From the NCBI GenBank assembly GCA_030066265.1, contig JASJCF010000006.1, forward strand, positions 1-51,717: DNA of 51,717 nucleotides. The letters are read 5' to 3'. Both the position numbers and the translations under genes were made by a program. The notes under the pieces are model-generated. The model was not told the origin of the DNA and searched no databases. It saw nothing but the letters and a program-made list of their open reading frames with translations. Shown in pieces: positions 25,567 through 33,863 of the stretch; the first letter of the stretch is position 1, and each line of letters opens with the position of its first letter. The stretch is from Acidimicrobiia bacterium (GTDB lineage Bacteria > Actinomycetota > Acidimicrobiia > Spongiisociales > UBA5794).

Positions 25567-25965
25567 TCATTGCACGCGGAACGTCCACACGACGGTTCCC
25601 ACGTCGATCTGTCTGGGGCCGATGTAGGTCGCAACCACCGTGTGATCGCCGGGCGACCATTGCTCGATGACCTTGCCTGGGCCCGGCTCGAACTGATGCC
25701 GGCCGGTTTCGACGATGCTGTCGACCTGGTCCGGGGGGATGCTGGTCCCGTCGATCTGGAATCGTGCGTCGTAGTTCGCCTCGAGATCGAGGACCACCTT
25801 GACCGGCTGGACGACGAGGTCCTGGTCTCCGGGCGAGTACGACTCGACGGCGTCGGGGAGGGTCGTGGGATCGCCGGACGGGATGAACAGCACGGCGCCG
25901 ACGATCACGGCGATCAAGGCCATCGCCAAAAGGAGATACACGAGGCGATACTGGGTCGTGGTCAC
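25567..25965 (-). CDS. single-pass membrane protein with extracytoplasmic beta domain
   Basis: This 132-residue protein has one N-terminal transmembrane helix (LVYLLLAMALIAVIVGAVLFI, about 8-28) followed by an acidic, beta-rich domain ending VVWTFRVQ. VEQWSPGDHTVVATYIGPRQ-like strand patterns (not identical) suggest an immunoglobulin-like sandwich. There are no cysteines or catalytic motifs. GTG 25965 follows TAGCAT by 6 nt. Function unknown; operon with the four-helix membrane protein. Confidence 0.72.
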   Translation of the reverse strand: MTTTQYRLVYLLLAMALIAVIVGAVLFIPSGDPTTLPDAVESYSPGDQDLVVQPVKVVLDLEANYDARFQIDGTSIPPDQVDSIVETGRHQFEPGPGKVIEQWSPGDHTVVATYIGPRQIDVGTVVWTFRVQ

Positions 25966-26022
25966 ATCGCGATGCTACGGAGGGCAGCGGAGAAGGGTCA
26001 CGCGTGGGGTAGCGTGCTCGCC
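25966..26022. promoter_or_regulatory. divergent leaderless promoters (small membrane genes / dapC)
   Basis: TAGCAT on the minus strand (25972-25977) is 6 nt from GTG 25965, and TAGCGT on the plus strand (26010-26015) is 7 nt from GTG 26023. Neither gene has a ribosome-binding site. Confidence 0.58.
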
Positions 26023-27192
26023 GTGGAGCTCAACCCGGTGCTGGCCCATCTCGGCAATTACCCGCTGGCGACCGTTGCGAGGCGAGCGGCAGAACGGCGC
26101 GAGCGGGGTCTTCCGGTGATCGACTTCTCGATCGGCGACCCGAGGGAGCCGACGCCGCCATTCATCGCCGACGCCCTGAGAGATGCCGTTCCGGAGGTGT
26201 CGCAATATCCGACCGCCGCAGGCAGGCCGGAACTGCGGGCGGCGATCGCCGCCTATGTCTCGAGGCGCTTCGGTGTCGATGTTGATCCCGAGACCCAGGT
26301 CATCCCCACCAGCGGATCGAAAGAGGCAATCTTCTCCACGGCATTCGCCTTCGTCGATCCGCACACTCGTTCAACGGTGATCGTCCCCTCGCCGGGATAC
26401 CCGGTGTACGAGCGCGGGGCGCTGTTCGCAGGTGCACAGGTGCATCGTGTGATCCTCTCCGGGGACTTCGTGATGCGTGCTCGGGACATCGAGCCGGAGG
26501 CATGGGAGCAGGCTCGTCTGGTGTGGACCTGCTCGCCCCAGAACCCGACCGGATCGGTGACCGATGCGGGTGATCTCCTCGACTTGGTCAGCGCTGCCCG
26601 TCGCCACGATGCCTTGCTCCTGTCCGATGAGTGCTACGCCGATGTGTACGAGGAAGCCGCCTATCCGTCGGGTCCGCCATCGATCCTCGAGGTCGCCGGC
26701 GATGGGTCGGCGGGCGTCCTCGCCTACCTCTCGCTGTCGAAGCGATCCGGGATGACGGGCTACCGCTCCGGTGCGGTCGTGGGCGATCCCGAGGCCATCG
26801 CAGCACTGCGGTCGTTGCGATCGACCACAGGCACCGCCTCGCCGGACTTCGTCCAGGCTGCCGGTGCAGCCGCCTGGATGGACGACGTTCATGCTGCCGA
26901 GCGGCGGACGATCTTCAGCGAGAAGCGCACGATCCTGGCAGCTGCATTCGCTTCGATCGGCATGGAGGTTGTCGCCTCCCGAGCGGGCCTGTACCTGTGG
27001 GTGCGCGTTGGCGACGACGAGGCAGTCACCCGACGACTCCTCGACCGCGGCATCGTCGTGGCACCGGGGCGTGCGTTCGGGCCGGGCGGCGAGGGACACA
27101 TCCGGCTTGCGCTCGTCCCGACTCTGGAAGAATGCGATGCGGCCGCTGATGCACTCGTAAACGCTCTCGATGAAAGGGGATCCGATGGATGA
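26023..27192 (+). CDS. dapC: N-succinyldiaminopimelate aminotransferase
   Basis: This 389-residue class I/II PLP aminotransferase has DFSIGDPREPTP near the N-terminus, Tyr in QYPTAAGRPELR, Asn174 in CSPQNPTG, SDECYADVY and the PLP lysine Lys240 in LSLSKRSGMTGYRSG. It would convert N-succinyl-2-amino-6-oxopimelate to N-succinyl-LL-diaminopimelate. The assignment as DapC rather than another class I aminotransferase rests on dapD and dapE immediately downstream. It overlaps dapD by 8 nt. Confidence 0.92.
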   Translation: MELNPVLAHLGNYPLATVARRAAERRERGLPVIDFSIGDPREPTPPFIADALRDAVPEVSQYPTAAGRPELRAAIAAYVSRRFGVDVDPETQVIPTSGSKEAIFSTAFAFVDPHTRSTVIVPSPGYPVYERGALFAGAQVHRVILSGDFVMRARDIEPEAWEQARLVWTCSPQNPTGSVTDAGDLLDLVSAARRHDALLLSDECYADVYEEAAYPSGPPSILEVAGDGSAGVLAYLSLSKRSGMTGYRSGAVVGDPEAIAALRSLRSTTGTASPDFVQAAGAAAWMDDVHAAERRTIFSEKRTILAAAFASIGMEVVASRAGLYLWVRVGDDEAVTRRLLDRGIVVAPGRAFGPGGEGHIRLALVPTLEECDAAADALVNALDERGSDG

Positions 27193-27991
27193 TCAACAGA
27201 TCATCGACGCTGCATACCGGGGCGATGTCGAGCCGGCTGATGCTGCCGATGCCATTCATCGAACCATTGCGGGCCTCGATCGTGGTGAGCTTCGCGTTGC
27301 TGAGAAGGTCGAAGGCGAATGGATCGTCCATGTGTGGATCAAGGAGGCGATCTCGCTCTACTTCCGCATCATGGGGATGGAGACGATGCATGACGATCCC
27401 TTCGAGTTCCACGACAAGATCCCGTTGAAGTCGGGACTCGCCCAGGCGAACATCCGCGTGGTGCCTCCCGGAACCGTGCGCTACGGAGCGTTCTGCGAGC
27501 CTGGCGTGATCGTGATGCCTGGCTACGTCAACATCGGAGCACGCGTCGGTGGCGGGACGATGGTCGACACCTGGGCGACCGTGGGATCGTGCGCACAGAT
27601 CGGTCGCAACGTGCACCTGAGCGGTGGAGTCGGCATCGGCGGGGTTCTCGAACCACCCGGCGCTCGGCCGGTCATCGTCGAAGACGGTGCCTTCATCGGC
27701 TCACGATCGATCATCGTCGAGGGCGCCCTCATCGAGCACGGAGCGGTCATCGGGGCCAACACCACGATCACGGCCTCGACGCCGATCATCGACGTCACGG
27801 GCCACGAACCGGTCGAAACGCGAGGTCGGGTACCCGCGAACAGCGTTGTGATCCCGGGGACGCGTCCCAAGCAGTTCCCAGCAGGAACGTATCAACTGCA
27901 GTGTGCGCTCATCATCGGGCAGCGAAGTGAGTCGACCGACGAGAAGACCTCCCTCAATGAGGCGCTGAGGACCTTCGAGGTGCAGGTGTGA
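27185..27991 (+). CDS. dapD: tetrahydrodipicolinate N-succinyltransferase
   Basis: This 268-residue enzyme succinylates tetrahydrodipicolinate in the lysine/diaminopimelate pathway. It has an N-terminal helical domain and then a left-handed beta-helix of hexapeptide repeats (VMPGYVNIGARVGGGTMVDT, VGSCAQIGRNVHLSGGVGIGG). VLEPPGARPVIVEDGAFIGS is the DapD signature. Two ATGs are possible; 27185 is preferred because AAAGGGGA then lies at a proper distance. The C-terminus overlaps the dapE start. Confidence 0.96.
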   Translation: MDDQQIIDAAYRGDVEPADAADAIHRTIAGLDRGELRVAEKVEGEWIVHVWIKEAISLYFRIMGMETMHDDPFEFHDKIPLKSGLAQANIRVVPPGTVRYGAFCEPGVIVMPGYVNIGARVGGGTMVDTWATVGSCAQIGRNVHLSGGVGIGGVLEPPGARPVIVEDGAFIGSRSIIVEGALIEHGAVIGANTTITASTPIIDVTGHEPVETRGRVPANSVVIPGTRPKQFPAGTYQLQCALIIGQRSESTDEKTSLNEALRTFEVQV

Positions 27992-29058
27992 TGGACTACG
28001 AAGCCAAGATCGTCGAGACGCTCGCCGAGATCATCAACGTCCCCTCCGTGACCGGGAACGAAGATGCCCTCTGCTCGTTGCTCGAGGGTCGATTCCTCGA
28101 CAAGTCCACCCGGAGAGTCGGGAACTCCCTGGTCGTCGGCGATCCGGATCGAGCGCGTCCCTTCTACGCCTTGTACGGTCACCTCGACACCGTGCCAGAG
28201 CAGGGGGAGCCCAAGGCGCGCATCGAGAACGGCAACCTCGTCGGACTGGGCGCGTCGGACATGAAGAGCGGTGTCGCCGTGATGATCGACCTCCTCGAGG
28301 ACGAGTCGCTCGATCCGATCCATGACCTCGTGTTCGTGTTCTACGCGGCCGAGGAAGGCGCACACGACCTCAACGAGCTTCGCATGGTCTTGGATGCCTG
28401 TCCCTGGCTCACCGACGCAGCGCTGTCGATCGTTCTCGAGCCCACCGACCTCAACGTCGAGATCGGATGCCAGGGCGTCATCAACGCCGACGTGATCTTC
28501 CACGGCAAGAGCTCGCATTCGGCGCGTCCGTGGCTCGGCGAGAACGCCGTCACCAAGGGCGGCGCCTGGCTGTCGAAACTGCACGCAATGGAGCCGGAGC
28601 TCGTCGAGATCGGCGGGCTCGAGTATCGCGAGGTCTTCTCCGTCACGCGCGCGGAAGGCGGCATCGCCAACAACATCATCCCGCCGACCTTCATGATCAA
28701 TCTGAACCATCGATTCCCGCCGATCTACTCCATCGAACAAGCCGAGGAGCGCATCCGAGCTGTAGCAGCAGATGCGGACGAGGTCGTGCTCAAGGATCGC
28801 GCCCCTGCGGGCGGCGCCGCCCCGGACGACCCTCATGTTCGGAGGCTCGAACGCGTTGCCGGCGGACGCCGCCAGGCGAAACAGGGATGGACTGACGTTG
28901 CACGGCTCACCGAACGAGGCGCGGTTGCGGTGAACTACGGGCCGGGGCTGGTTGCCCAGGCGCATCAGGTCGGGGAGTACGTCCCGATTGCGAACCTCGT
29001 CACGGCCTACGAGGTGATGCGACGATTCCTCTCGGGTGAGGGGATCGGCGGTGATTGA
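27991..29058 (+). CDS. dapE: succinyl-diaminopimelate desuccinylase
   Basis: This 355-residue M20 metallopeptidase-family enzyme hydrolyses N-succinyl-LL-diaminopimelate. YGHLDTVPEQG carries the first metal His and the active-site Asp; GLGASDMKSGVA the bridging Asp; VFYAAEEG the catalytic Glu; EPTDLNVEIGCQG and the dimerisation domain HGKSSHSARPWLGENAV follow. ATG 27991 overlaps the dapD stop (TGATG); a GTG one codon upstream is an alternative. The three dap genes form one tight operon feeding peptidoglycan and lysine synthesis. Confidence 0.94.
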   Translation: MDYEAKIVETLAEIINVPSVTGNEDALCSLLEGRFLDKSTRRVGNSLVVGDPDRARPFYALYGHLDTVPEQGEPKARIENGNLVGLGASDMKSGVAVMIDLLEDESLDPIHDLVFVFYAAEEGAHDLNELRMVLDACPWLTDAALSIVLEPTDLNVEIGCQGVINADVIFHGKSSHSARPWLGENAVTKGGAWLSKLHAMEPELVEIGGLEYREVFSVTRAEGGIANNIIPPTFMINLNHRFPPIYSIEQAEERIRAVAADADEVVLKDRAPAGGAAPDDPHVRRLERVAGGRRQAKQGWTDVARLTERGAVAVNYGPGLVAQAHQVGEYVPIANLVTAYEVMRRFLSGEGIGGD

Positions 29059-29701
29059 ACCGCCGTTCGATCTCAGCGAAACCGATCGACTCCTGACCAC
29101 GACGCGGGCGGTCCGCCGACGGTTGGACCTCGAGCGCGCTGTCGAGCGGTCGGTGATCCTCGAGTGCGTCGAGATCGCGTCTCAGGCCCCTACGGGATCG
29201 AATCGGCAAGGGTGGCGGTGGATCGTCGTGGACGAGCCCGACCTCAAGAAGGGTCTCGCCGACCTCTACCGCAGGGGAGCGATGGGCTACCTGACCAAGG
29301 CTCGTGCCTCTGCGCAGGACCGAGGGGATGCCCAGACGGTGCGCGTGTTCGAATCGACATTGGTTCTCGCCGACACGATGCAGGATGTGCCGGCGCTCGT
29401 GATCCCGTGCATCGAGGCACCGACCGCGAACCGAGCGCTCCCTGCCACGGCGTGGTCCGGCCTCTACGGCAGCATCTTCCCCGCAATCTGGAGCTTCCAG
29501 CTCGCCCTGCGGTCCCGCGGCCTCGGGTCCACGCTCACGACCCTGCATCTTCAGCACGCGCAGGAGGCGGCGGAACTGCTCGGGATCCCGAATGGCACCA
29601 TGCAGGCTGCGCTGTTACCGGTCGCCTATACGATCGGCACAGACTTCAAACCCGCGGCTCGGCCTCCGGCTGAGACGATCGTCCACTGGAACCACTGGTG
29701 A
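29051..29701 (+). CDS. nitroreductase family protein
   Basis: This 216-residue FMN-dependent nitroreductase-fold protein has the N-terminal TTTRAVRRRLDLERAV (FMN phosphate contacts from Arg), ASQAPTGSNRQGWRW (the conserved A-P-S/T-x-x-N-x-Q motif), and LGSTLTTLHL in the C-terminal half. The substrate is unknown; such proteins reduce nitro compounds, enones or flavins. GTG 29051 has GAGGGGA upstream and overlaps dapE by 8 nt, so it is probably co-transcribed with the dap genes. Confidence 0.88.
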   Translation: MIEPPFDLSETDRLLTTTRAVRRRLDLERAVERSVILECVEIASQAPTGSNRQGWRWIVVDEPDLKKGLADLYRRGAMGYLTKARASAQDRGDAQTVRVFESTLVLADTMQDVPALVIPCIEAPTANRALPATAWSGLYGSIFPAIWSFQLALRSRGLGSTLTTLHLQHAQEAAELLGIPNGTMQAALLPVAYTIGTDFKPAARPPAETIVHWNHW

Positions 29702-29740
29702 TCTCGGGCAGGCGCCCGGCCGTCGGTCGATGCTGAACCA

Positions 29741-29870
29741 ATGAGTCGCATCGTCCTCGGTTGTGGGCTCGAACCGATGGCCTCGGAGAAGGCGCTGGCG
29801 TGCTACTCCGCACGGCGCCACCGTCATCCGAGATGCCGAGCGATCCGTGCCGACAGCGTCCGAGTCAGTG
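29741..29870 (+). pseudogene. possible frameshifted fragment of a Rossmann-type gene
   Basis: The 163-bp gap after the nitroreductase gene contains a frame that begins SRIVLGCGLEPMASEKALA, like a dinucleotide-binding N-terminus. A second frame, shifted at about 29815, continues GATVIRDAERSVPTASESVG. Together they look like the first 50 residues of a Rossmann or Mur-ligase-like protein broken by an indel. The 3' end runs into the convergent membrane-protein gene. This is a weak reading based on motif resemblance only; the region may be plain intergenic DNA. Confidence 0.2.
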
Positions 29871-30512
29871 GGCCTCTCCGAGCTCGGATCGCTCGCGGGC
29901 GTCTTCGAGCGCCGGTTCGACGGTGAGGCGAGGCAGGGTCAGCGCAACCAAGGGTCCTATTCCGAATGCGAAGACGAGGGTTCCGACACCGACCGTTCCG
30001 CCGAGGAGATACCCGATGAACAGCACGGTCAACTCGATGCCTGCCCGTGCCCATCCGAGCGGGATTCCCCGCTTGGCGAGGCCGGTCATCAGCCCGTCTC
30101 TCGGCCCCGGCCCGAGGCCGGCGCCGATGTAGAAGCCCGAACCGAGGGCGACGACCAGGGTTCCACCGATCAAGAGCGACCACTGCAGCCAGGTCGAGGT
30201 CTCGCCGATCGGCCATTGCCAGAGGGTGAGATCGATCACGATGCCGATCAACAGGACGTTGAGGATCGTCCCGAGTCCGATTCGCTCGCCGAGGGGAATC
30301 CACAGCAGCAGGACCACCAGGCCCGTGATGATCCCCACCGTGCCGATCGGGATGCCGGTGTTGAATGAGATGCCCTGATGGAGGACTTCCCAGGGTGCGA
30401 GGCCGAGATCCGCTTCGACGAGCATGGCCACTCCCAGGCCGTACAGGACGAGGCCGAAGAGCAGGCGTGGCACCCTCCTGCGAAGTTCGGTCCGGCTCGG
30501 CATCGGCAGCAT
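29865..30512 (-). CDS. YczE/YitT-like membrane protein
   Basis: This 215-residue protein has six hydrophobic segments and the family's characteristic LFGLVLYGLGVAMLVEADLGLAPWEVL start, then GIPIGTVGIITGLVVLL and GSGFYIGAGLGPGPRDGLMTGL. Members are annotated as YczE/YyaS/YitT-like integral membrane proteins of unknown function. ATG 30512 follows TACCGT by 6 nt; the longer upstream frame is Arg-rich and antisense to gatC. The gene converges on the nitroreductase gene. Confidence 0.85.
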   Translation of the reverse strand: MLPMPSRTELRRRVPRLLFGLVLYGLGVAMLVEADLGLAPWEVLHQGISFNTGIPIGTVGIITGLVVLLLWIPLGERIGLGTILNVLLIGIVIDLTLWQWPIGETSTWLQWSLLIGGTLVVALGSGFYIGAGLGPGPRDGLMTGLAKRGIPLGWARAGIELTVLFIGYLLGGTVGVGTLVFAFGIGPLVALTLPRLTVEPALEDARERSELGEAH

Positions 30513-30568
30513 GACGAGACGGTACCGAAGGCGATGGCTCCACCCACTGCGTCGGTACCATCGTCGCC
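30513..30568. promoter_or_regulatory. divergent leaderless promoters (YczE-like gene / gatCAB)
   Basis: TACCGT on the minus strand (30519-30524) is 6 nt before ATG 30512, and TACCAT on the plus strand (30556-30561) is 7 nt before ATG 30569. Confidence 0.58.
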
Positions 30569-30856
30569 ATGCCGGTCGACATCGATATCGCCAAGGTCGC
30601 GAAGCTCGCCAGGATCGCATTGACGGACGACGAGCTCGATCAGTACGGACACCAGCTCGAGGACATCCTCGAACATGCAGAGCGCGTGCAGGCGCTCCCC
30701 ACCGAAGGCATCGAGCCAACCTCCCATCCGATGCCCATGGTCAACGGGTTCCGGCGAGACGAGGTGGGGGAGTGCCTCGACCCCGACAGCTTCCTCTCGC
30801 AAGCCCCCGACACCCGGGATGGCCAATTCCGCGTGCCGAGGATCCTCGGCGAATGA
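30569..30856 (+). CDS. gatC: Asp/Glu-tRNA amidotransferase subunit C
   Basis: This 95-residue GatC wraps GatA and GatB in the tRNA-dependent amidotransferase. VAKLARIALTDDELDQYGHQLEDIL and the C-terminal DGQFRVPRIL (the conserved 'F.VP.il' strand) identify it. It is the first gene of gatCAB and overlaps gatA by 4 nt (ATGA). Confidence 0.95.
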   Translation: MPVDIDIAKVAKLARIALTDDELDQYGHQLEDILEHAERVQALPTEGIEPTSHPMPMVNGFRRDEVGECLDPDSFLSQAPDTRDGQFRVPRILGE

Positions 30857-32337
30857 CGGATCTCGCCGATCTCACGATCGCCCGTGCGGCATCGGGTCTC
30901 CGCACAGGGGAGTTCACGGCGGCGGACCTTCTCGAAGCGGTCATGCGACGGGCGACCATGACCGAAGCGCAGCTGCACGCGTACCTCACGCTCGACCACG
31001 AGGGCGCTGCGACCGCCGCCGAGGAAGCCGATCGGGCGTTTGCAGCCGGGCAAGACCACGGCCTGCTCCAGGGAATCCCGATTGCGCTGAAAGACAACAT
31101 GTGCACGCGGGGCGTCGAGACGACCGCCTCATCGAAGATCCTCTCCGGGTGGGTTCCGCCCTACGACGCCACTGCGGTCGCCCGGCTGAGAGCGGCCGGT
31201 GCCGTCATCACCGGCAAGACCAACATGGACGAGTTCGCCATGGGTTCGTCAACGGAGAACTCCGCATTCGGGGAAACGCGCAATCCGTGGGACACCGATC
31301 GGGTTCCGGGGGGCTCATCTGGCGGGTCGGCGGTGGCCGTTGCCGCGGGATCGGCCTTCGGTGCGTTCGGGAGTGACACCGGCGGGTCGATTCGCCAACC
31401 GGCGGCGCTCACGGGCGTCGTGGGAATGAAGCCGACGTACGGACTCGTGTCCCGATACGGGCTCATTGCCTTCGCTTCTTCGCTCGATCAGATCGGTCCC
31501 TTCGCTCGCACGGTGGAGGATGTCGTCCTCCTGCTCGAGGCCGTTGCCGGATTCGATGCCCTCGACTCCACCAGCATCGACGAACCGACACCCGGATTCG
31601 GTGATGCGCTCCGTACCGGGGTCGAAGGGGTCCGCGTCGGCGTGGTGACGGAGTTGATGGGTGAGGGAATCGACCCGGAGGTCCGGGCCGCTGTTCAGGC
31701 GACGGTCGACCGGCTTGCCGATGCAGGCGCCGCAGTGGGCGAGGTGTCGCTGCCGTCGTCGGAGCATGCTCTCTCGGCCTACTACCTGATCGCCCCGGCT
31801 GAGTGTTCATCCAATCTCGCCCGGTTCGACGGCGTGCGGTACGGGCACCGGTCTTCGATCGAGGGCACGACCGAGGACATGATGAGCCACAGCAGGGCGG
31901 AGGGGTTCGGCCCCGAGGTGATCCGCAGGATCCTGCTCGGCACGTATGCCCTTTCCGCTGGCTACTACGACGCGTTCTACGGTCAGGCGCAGAAGGTGAG
32001 GACCCTCGTCCGGCGCGACTTCGAAGAGGCCTACGCGGACTACGACGTGTTGGTGTCGCCCACGAGCCCGACGACGGCGTTCCCAGTGGGGGAGCGGGCC
32101 CAGGATCCCCTCGCGATGTACCTCTCCGATGTGTGCACCATCCCGTCGAACCTGTCCGGCGACCCATCGATCTCTGTCCCCGTCGGGGTGGACGCCGACG
32201 GTCTCCCTGTCGGCTTCCAGATCATGGCGCCGGCGCTGGGCGAGCAGGTGCTGTTCCAGGTTGCTGCAGAAGTCGAGCGCCTGGTCGACTTCCAGGATCG
32301 TGCTCGGCTTGCCACGTCGGACGAGGTGAAGCCATGA
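30853..32337 (+). CDS. gatA: Glu-tRNA(Gln) amidotransferase subunit A
   Basis: This 494-residue amidase subunit releases ammonia from glutamine. The Ser-cisSer-Lys triad is complete: Lys80 in IPIALKDNM, Ser155 in PGGSSGGSA and Ser179 in DTGGSIRQPA. GVVGMKPTYGLVSRYGLIAFASSLDQIGP is the conserved core. Length is normal. It is flanked by ATGA overlaps with gatC and gatB. Confidence 0.97.
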   Translation: MTDLADLTIARAASGLRTGEFTAADLLEAVMRRATMTEAQLHAYLTLDHEGAATAAEEADRAFAAGQDHGLLQGIPIALKDNMCTRGVETTASSKILSGWVPPYDATAVARLRAAGAVITGKTNMDEFAMGSSTENSAFGETRNPWDTDRVPGGSSGGSAVAVAAGSAFGAFGSDTGGSIRQPAALTGVVGMKPTYGLVSRYGLIAFASSLDQIGPFARTVEDVVLLLEAVAGFDALDSTSIDEPTPGFGDALRTGVEGVRVGVVTELMGEGIDPEVRAAVQATVDRLADAGAAVGEVSLPSSEHALSAYYLIAPAECSSNLARFDGVRYGHRSSIEGTTEDMMSHSRAEGFGPEVIRRILLGTYALSAGYYDAFYGQAQKVRTLVRRDFEEAYADYDVLVSPTSPTTAFPVGERAQDPLAMYLSDVCTIPSNLSGDPSISVPVGVDADGLPVGFQIMAPALGEQVLFQVAAEVERLVDFQDRARLATSDEVKP

Positions 32338-33788
32338 AGCCGGGTTGGGAGGCTGTCATCGGGGTGGAGACCCATGTCGAGCTCTCGACGCGCTCGAAGA
32401 TGTTCTGCCGATGCCCCGTCGATGTGGATGCAGCGCCCAACACCGCCTGCTGCCCGGTGTGCCTCGCCCTCCCTGGAGCGCTGCCGGTGCCCAACGAACA
32501 GGCCATCGAGGACATCGTCAAGATCGGCCTGGCGCTCGATTGTGCGATCAACGAGCGTTCGCTGTTCTATCGGAAGAACTACTTCTACCCCGACCTCCCC
32601 AAGAACTACCAGATCAGCCAATACACCTTCCCCGTGTGCGAGCACGGGTCGATCGAGATCGAAGCCGAGGATGGGCCCGTGACGGTGGGCATCACGCGGG
32701 TTCACATGGAGGAGGACACGGGGAAGTCCACCCACGTCGGCGATGGCGGTGGCCGCATCCATGATGCCGACCACACGCTGCTCGACTTCAATCGCGCGGG
32801 CGTCCCGCTCGTCGAGATCGTCACTGAGCCCGACCTTCGCACACCCGAGCAGGCGAGAGCGTACGGGTCCGAGCTCCAGCGCATCGTGCTCGCCCTGGGC
32901 GTGTCGGACGCCAAGCTCGAGGCGGGCTCGATGCGGTTCGACGTCAACGTCTCGGTGCGCCGCACCGGAGATCCCGAGTTCGGGACCAGGACGGAGACGA
33001 AGAACGTCAACTCTCTTCGTTCGCTCCAGCGCGTCGTCGCGTTCGAGATCGATCGACAGGTCGAGCTGATCGAGGCCGGCGGAAGCGTGACCCAGGAAAC
33101 CCGCCACTGGAACGAGGAGACCGCACAGACCGCGGCCATGCGCTCGAAGGAGGAGTCCGAGGACTATCGGTACTTCCAGGACCCTGACTTGCTGCCCCTC
33201 GAGGTCTCCGAACCCTGGCGGGATGCCATCCTCGCTTCGCTGCCCGAACTGCCGGCAGACCGGAGGGCCCGTTACGTCGAGGCAGGCGCCGATGCCGCCG
33301 CTGCCGAGCTCCTTGCCGACTCCAGGGGACTGTCGAGCCGATTCGAGGAGGCGGTGGCAGCAGGAGCGAACGCGCGCACGGTGGCGATATGGCTCACGGG
33401 CGACGTCGTCGCGCACCTGCGTCGCATCGACGGAGACATCGACGCAACGGTGTTGTCCGGAGACCATCTCGCCGAGCTGTCGGCGATGGTGGAGGCTGGC
33501 GAGCTCTCTTCCTCGGCGGCCAAGGACGTGCTCACGGCCACCATCGACGGTGAGGGCTCGCCGCGCGACATCGCCGAGGCGAAGGATCTCATGCAGGTGT
33601 CAGACGTCGGCGAAATCGAGGTGGCGGTCGACGCCGTGCTGGCCGCCAATGCGGACGCCGTTGCGAAGATCGCAGATGGTGACATGAAGCCGATGGGCTT
33701 CCTCATCGGCCAGGTGATGCGCGAAACGGGTGGCAAGGCCGACCCGAAGGTCGTGCAGCAACTCGTTCGAGCCAAGACCCAAGGCTGA
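32334..33788 (+). CDS. gatB: Glu-tRNA(Gln) amidotransferase subunit B
   Basis: This 484-residue kinase/transferase subunit activates the tRNA-bound Glu (or Asp) and accepts ammonia from GatA. EAVIGVETHVELSTRSKMFC starts the cradle domain, with a zinc site CRCP...CCPVC. NYFYPDLPKNYQISQY and EEDTGKSTH are signature segments. The C-terminal YqeY-like tail domain (about 405-484) ends MRETGGKADPKVVQQLV and binds tRNA. After the stop, 75 bp of imperfect 'GACCTG'-containing repeats separate it from the convergent ppc. Confidence 0.97.
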   Translation: MKPGWEAVIGVETHVELSTRSKMFCRCPVDVDAAPNTACCPVCLALPGALPVPNEQAIEDIVKIGLALDCAINERSLFYRKNYFYPDLPKNYQISQYTFPVCEHGSIEIEAEDGPVTVGITRVHMEEDTGKSTHVGDGGGRIHDADHTLLDFNRAGVPLVEIVTEPDLRTPEQARAYGSELQRIVLALGVSDAKLEAGSMRFDVNVSVRRTGDPEFGTRTETKNVNSLRSLQRVVAFEIDRQVELIEAGGSVTQETRHWNEETAQTAAMRSKEESEDYRYFQDPDLLPLEVSEPWRDAILASLPELPADRRARYVEAGADAAAAELLADSRGLSSRFEEAVAAGANARTVAIWLTGDVVAHLRRIDGDIDATVLSGDHLAELSAMVEAGELSSSAAKDVLTATIDGEGSPRDIAEAKDLMQVSDVGEIEVAVDAVLAANADAVAKIADGDMKPMGFLIGQVMRETGGKADPKVVQQLVRAKTQG

Positions 33789-33863
33789 CCTGCACACGAG
33801 GGATGACCTGGACGCCAGGGCTGACCTGAAAACCAGCGCTGCCCCGGACATCGTTGTTGACGG

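Noticed and set aside
32040-33467. 475-codon open frame on the minus strand inside gatA/gatB
   Set aside because: gatA and gatB are unmistakable on the plus strand with complete motifs; the antisense product shows no domain and is compositionally biased.
33789-33863. imperfect ~18-bp repeats containing TGACCTG after gatB
   Set aside because: Three loosely similar units between convergent gene ends; no hairpin or T-run, and too degenerate to call an element.
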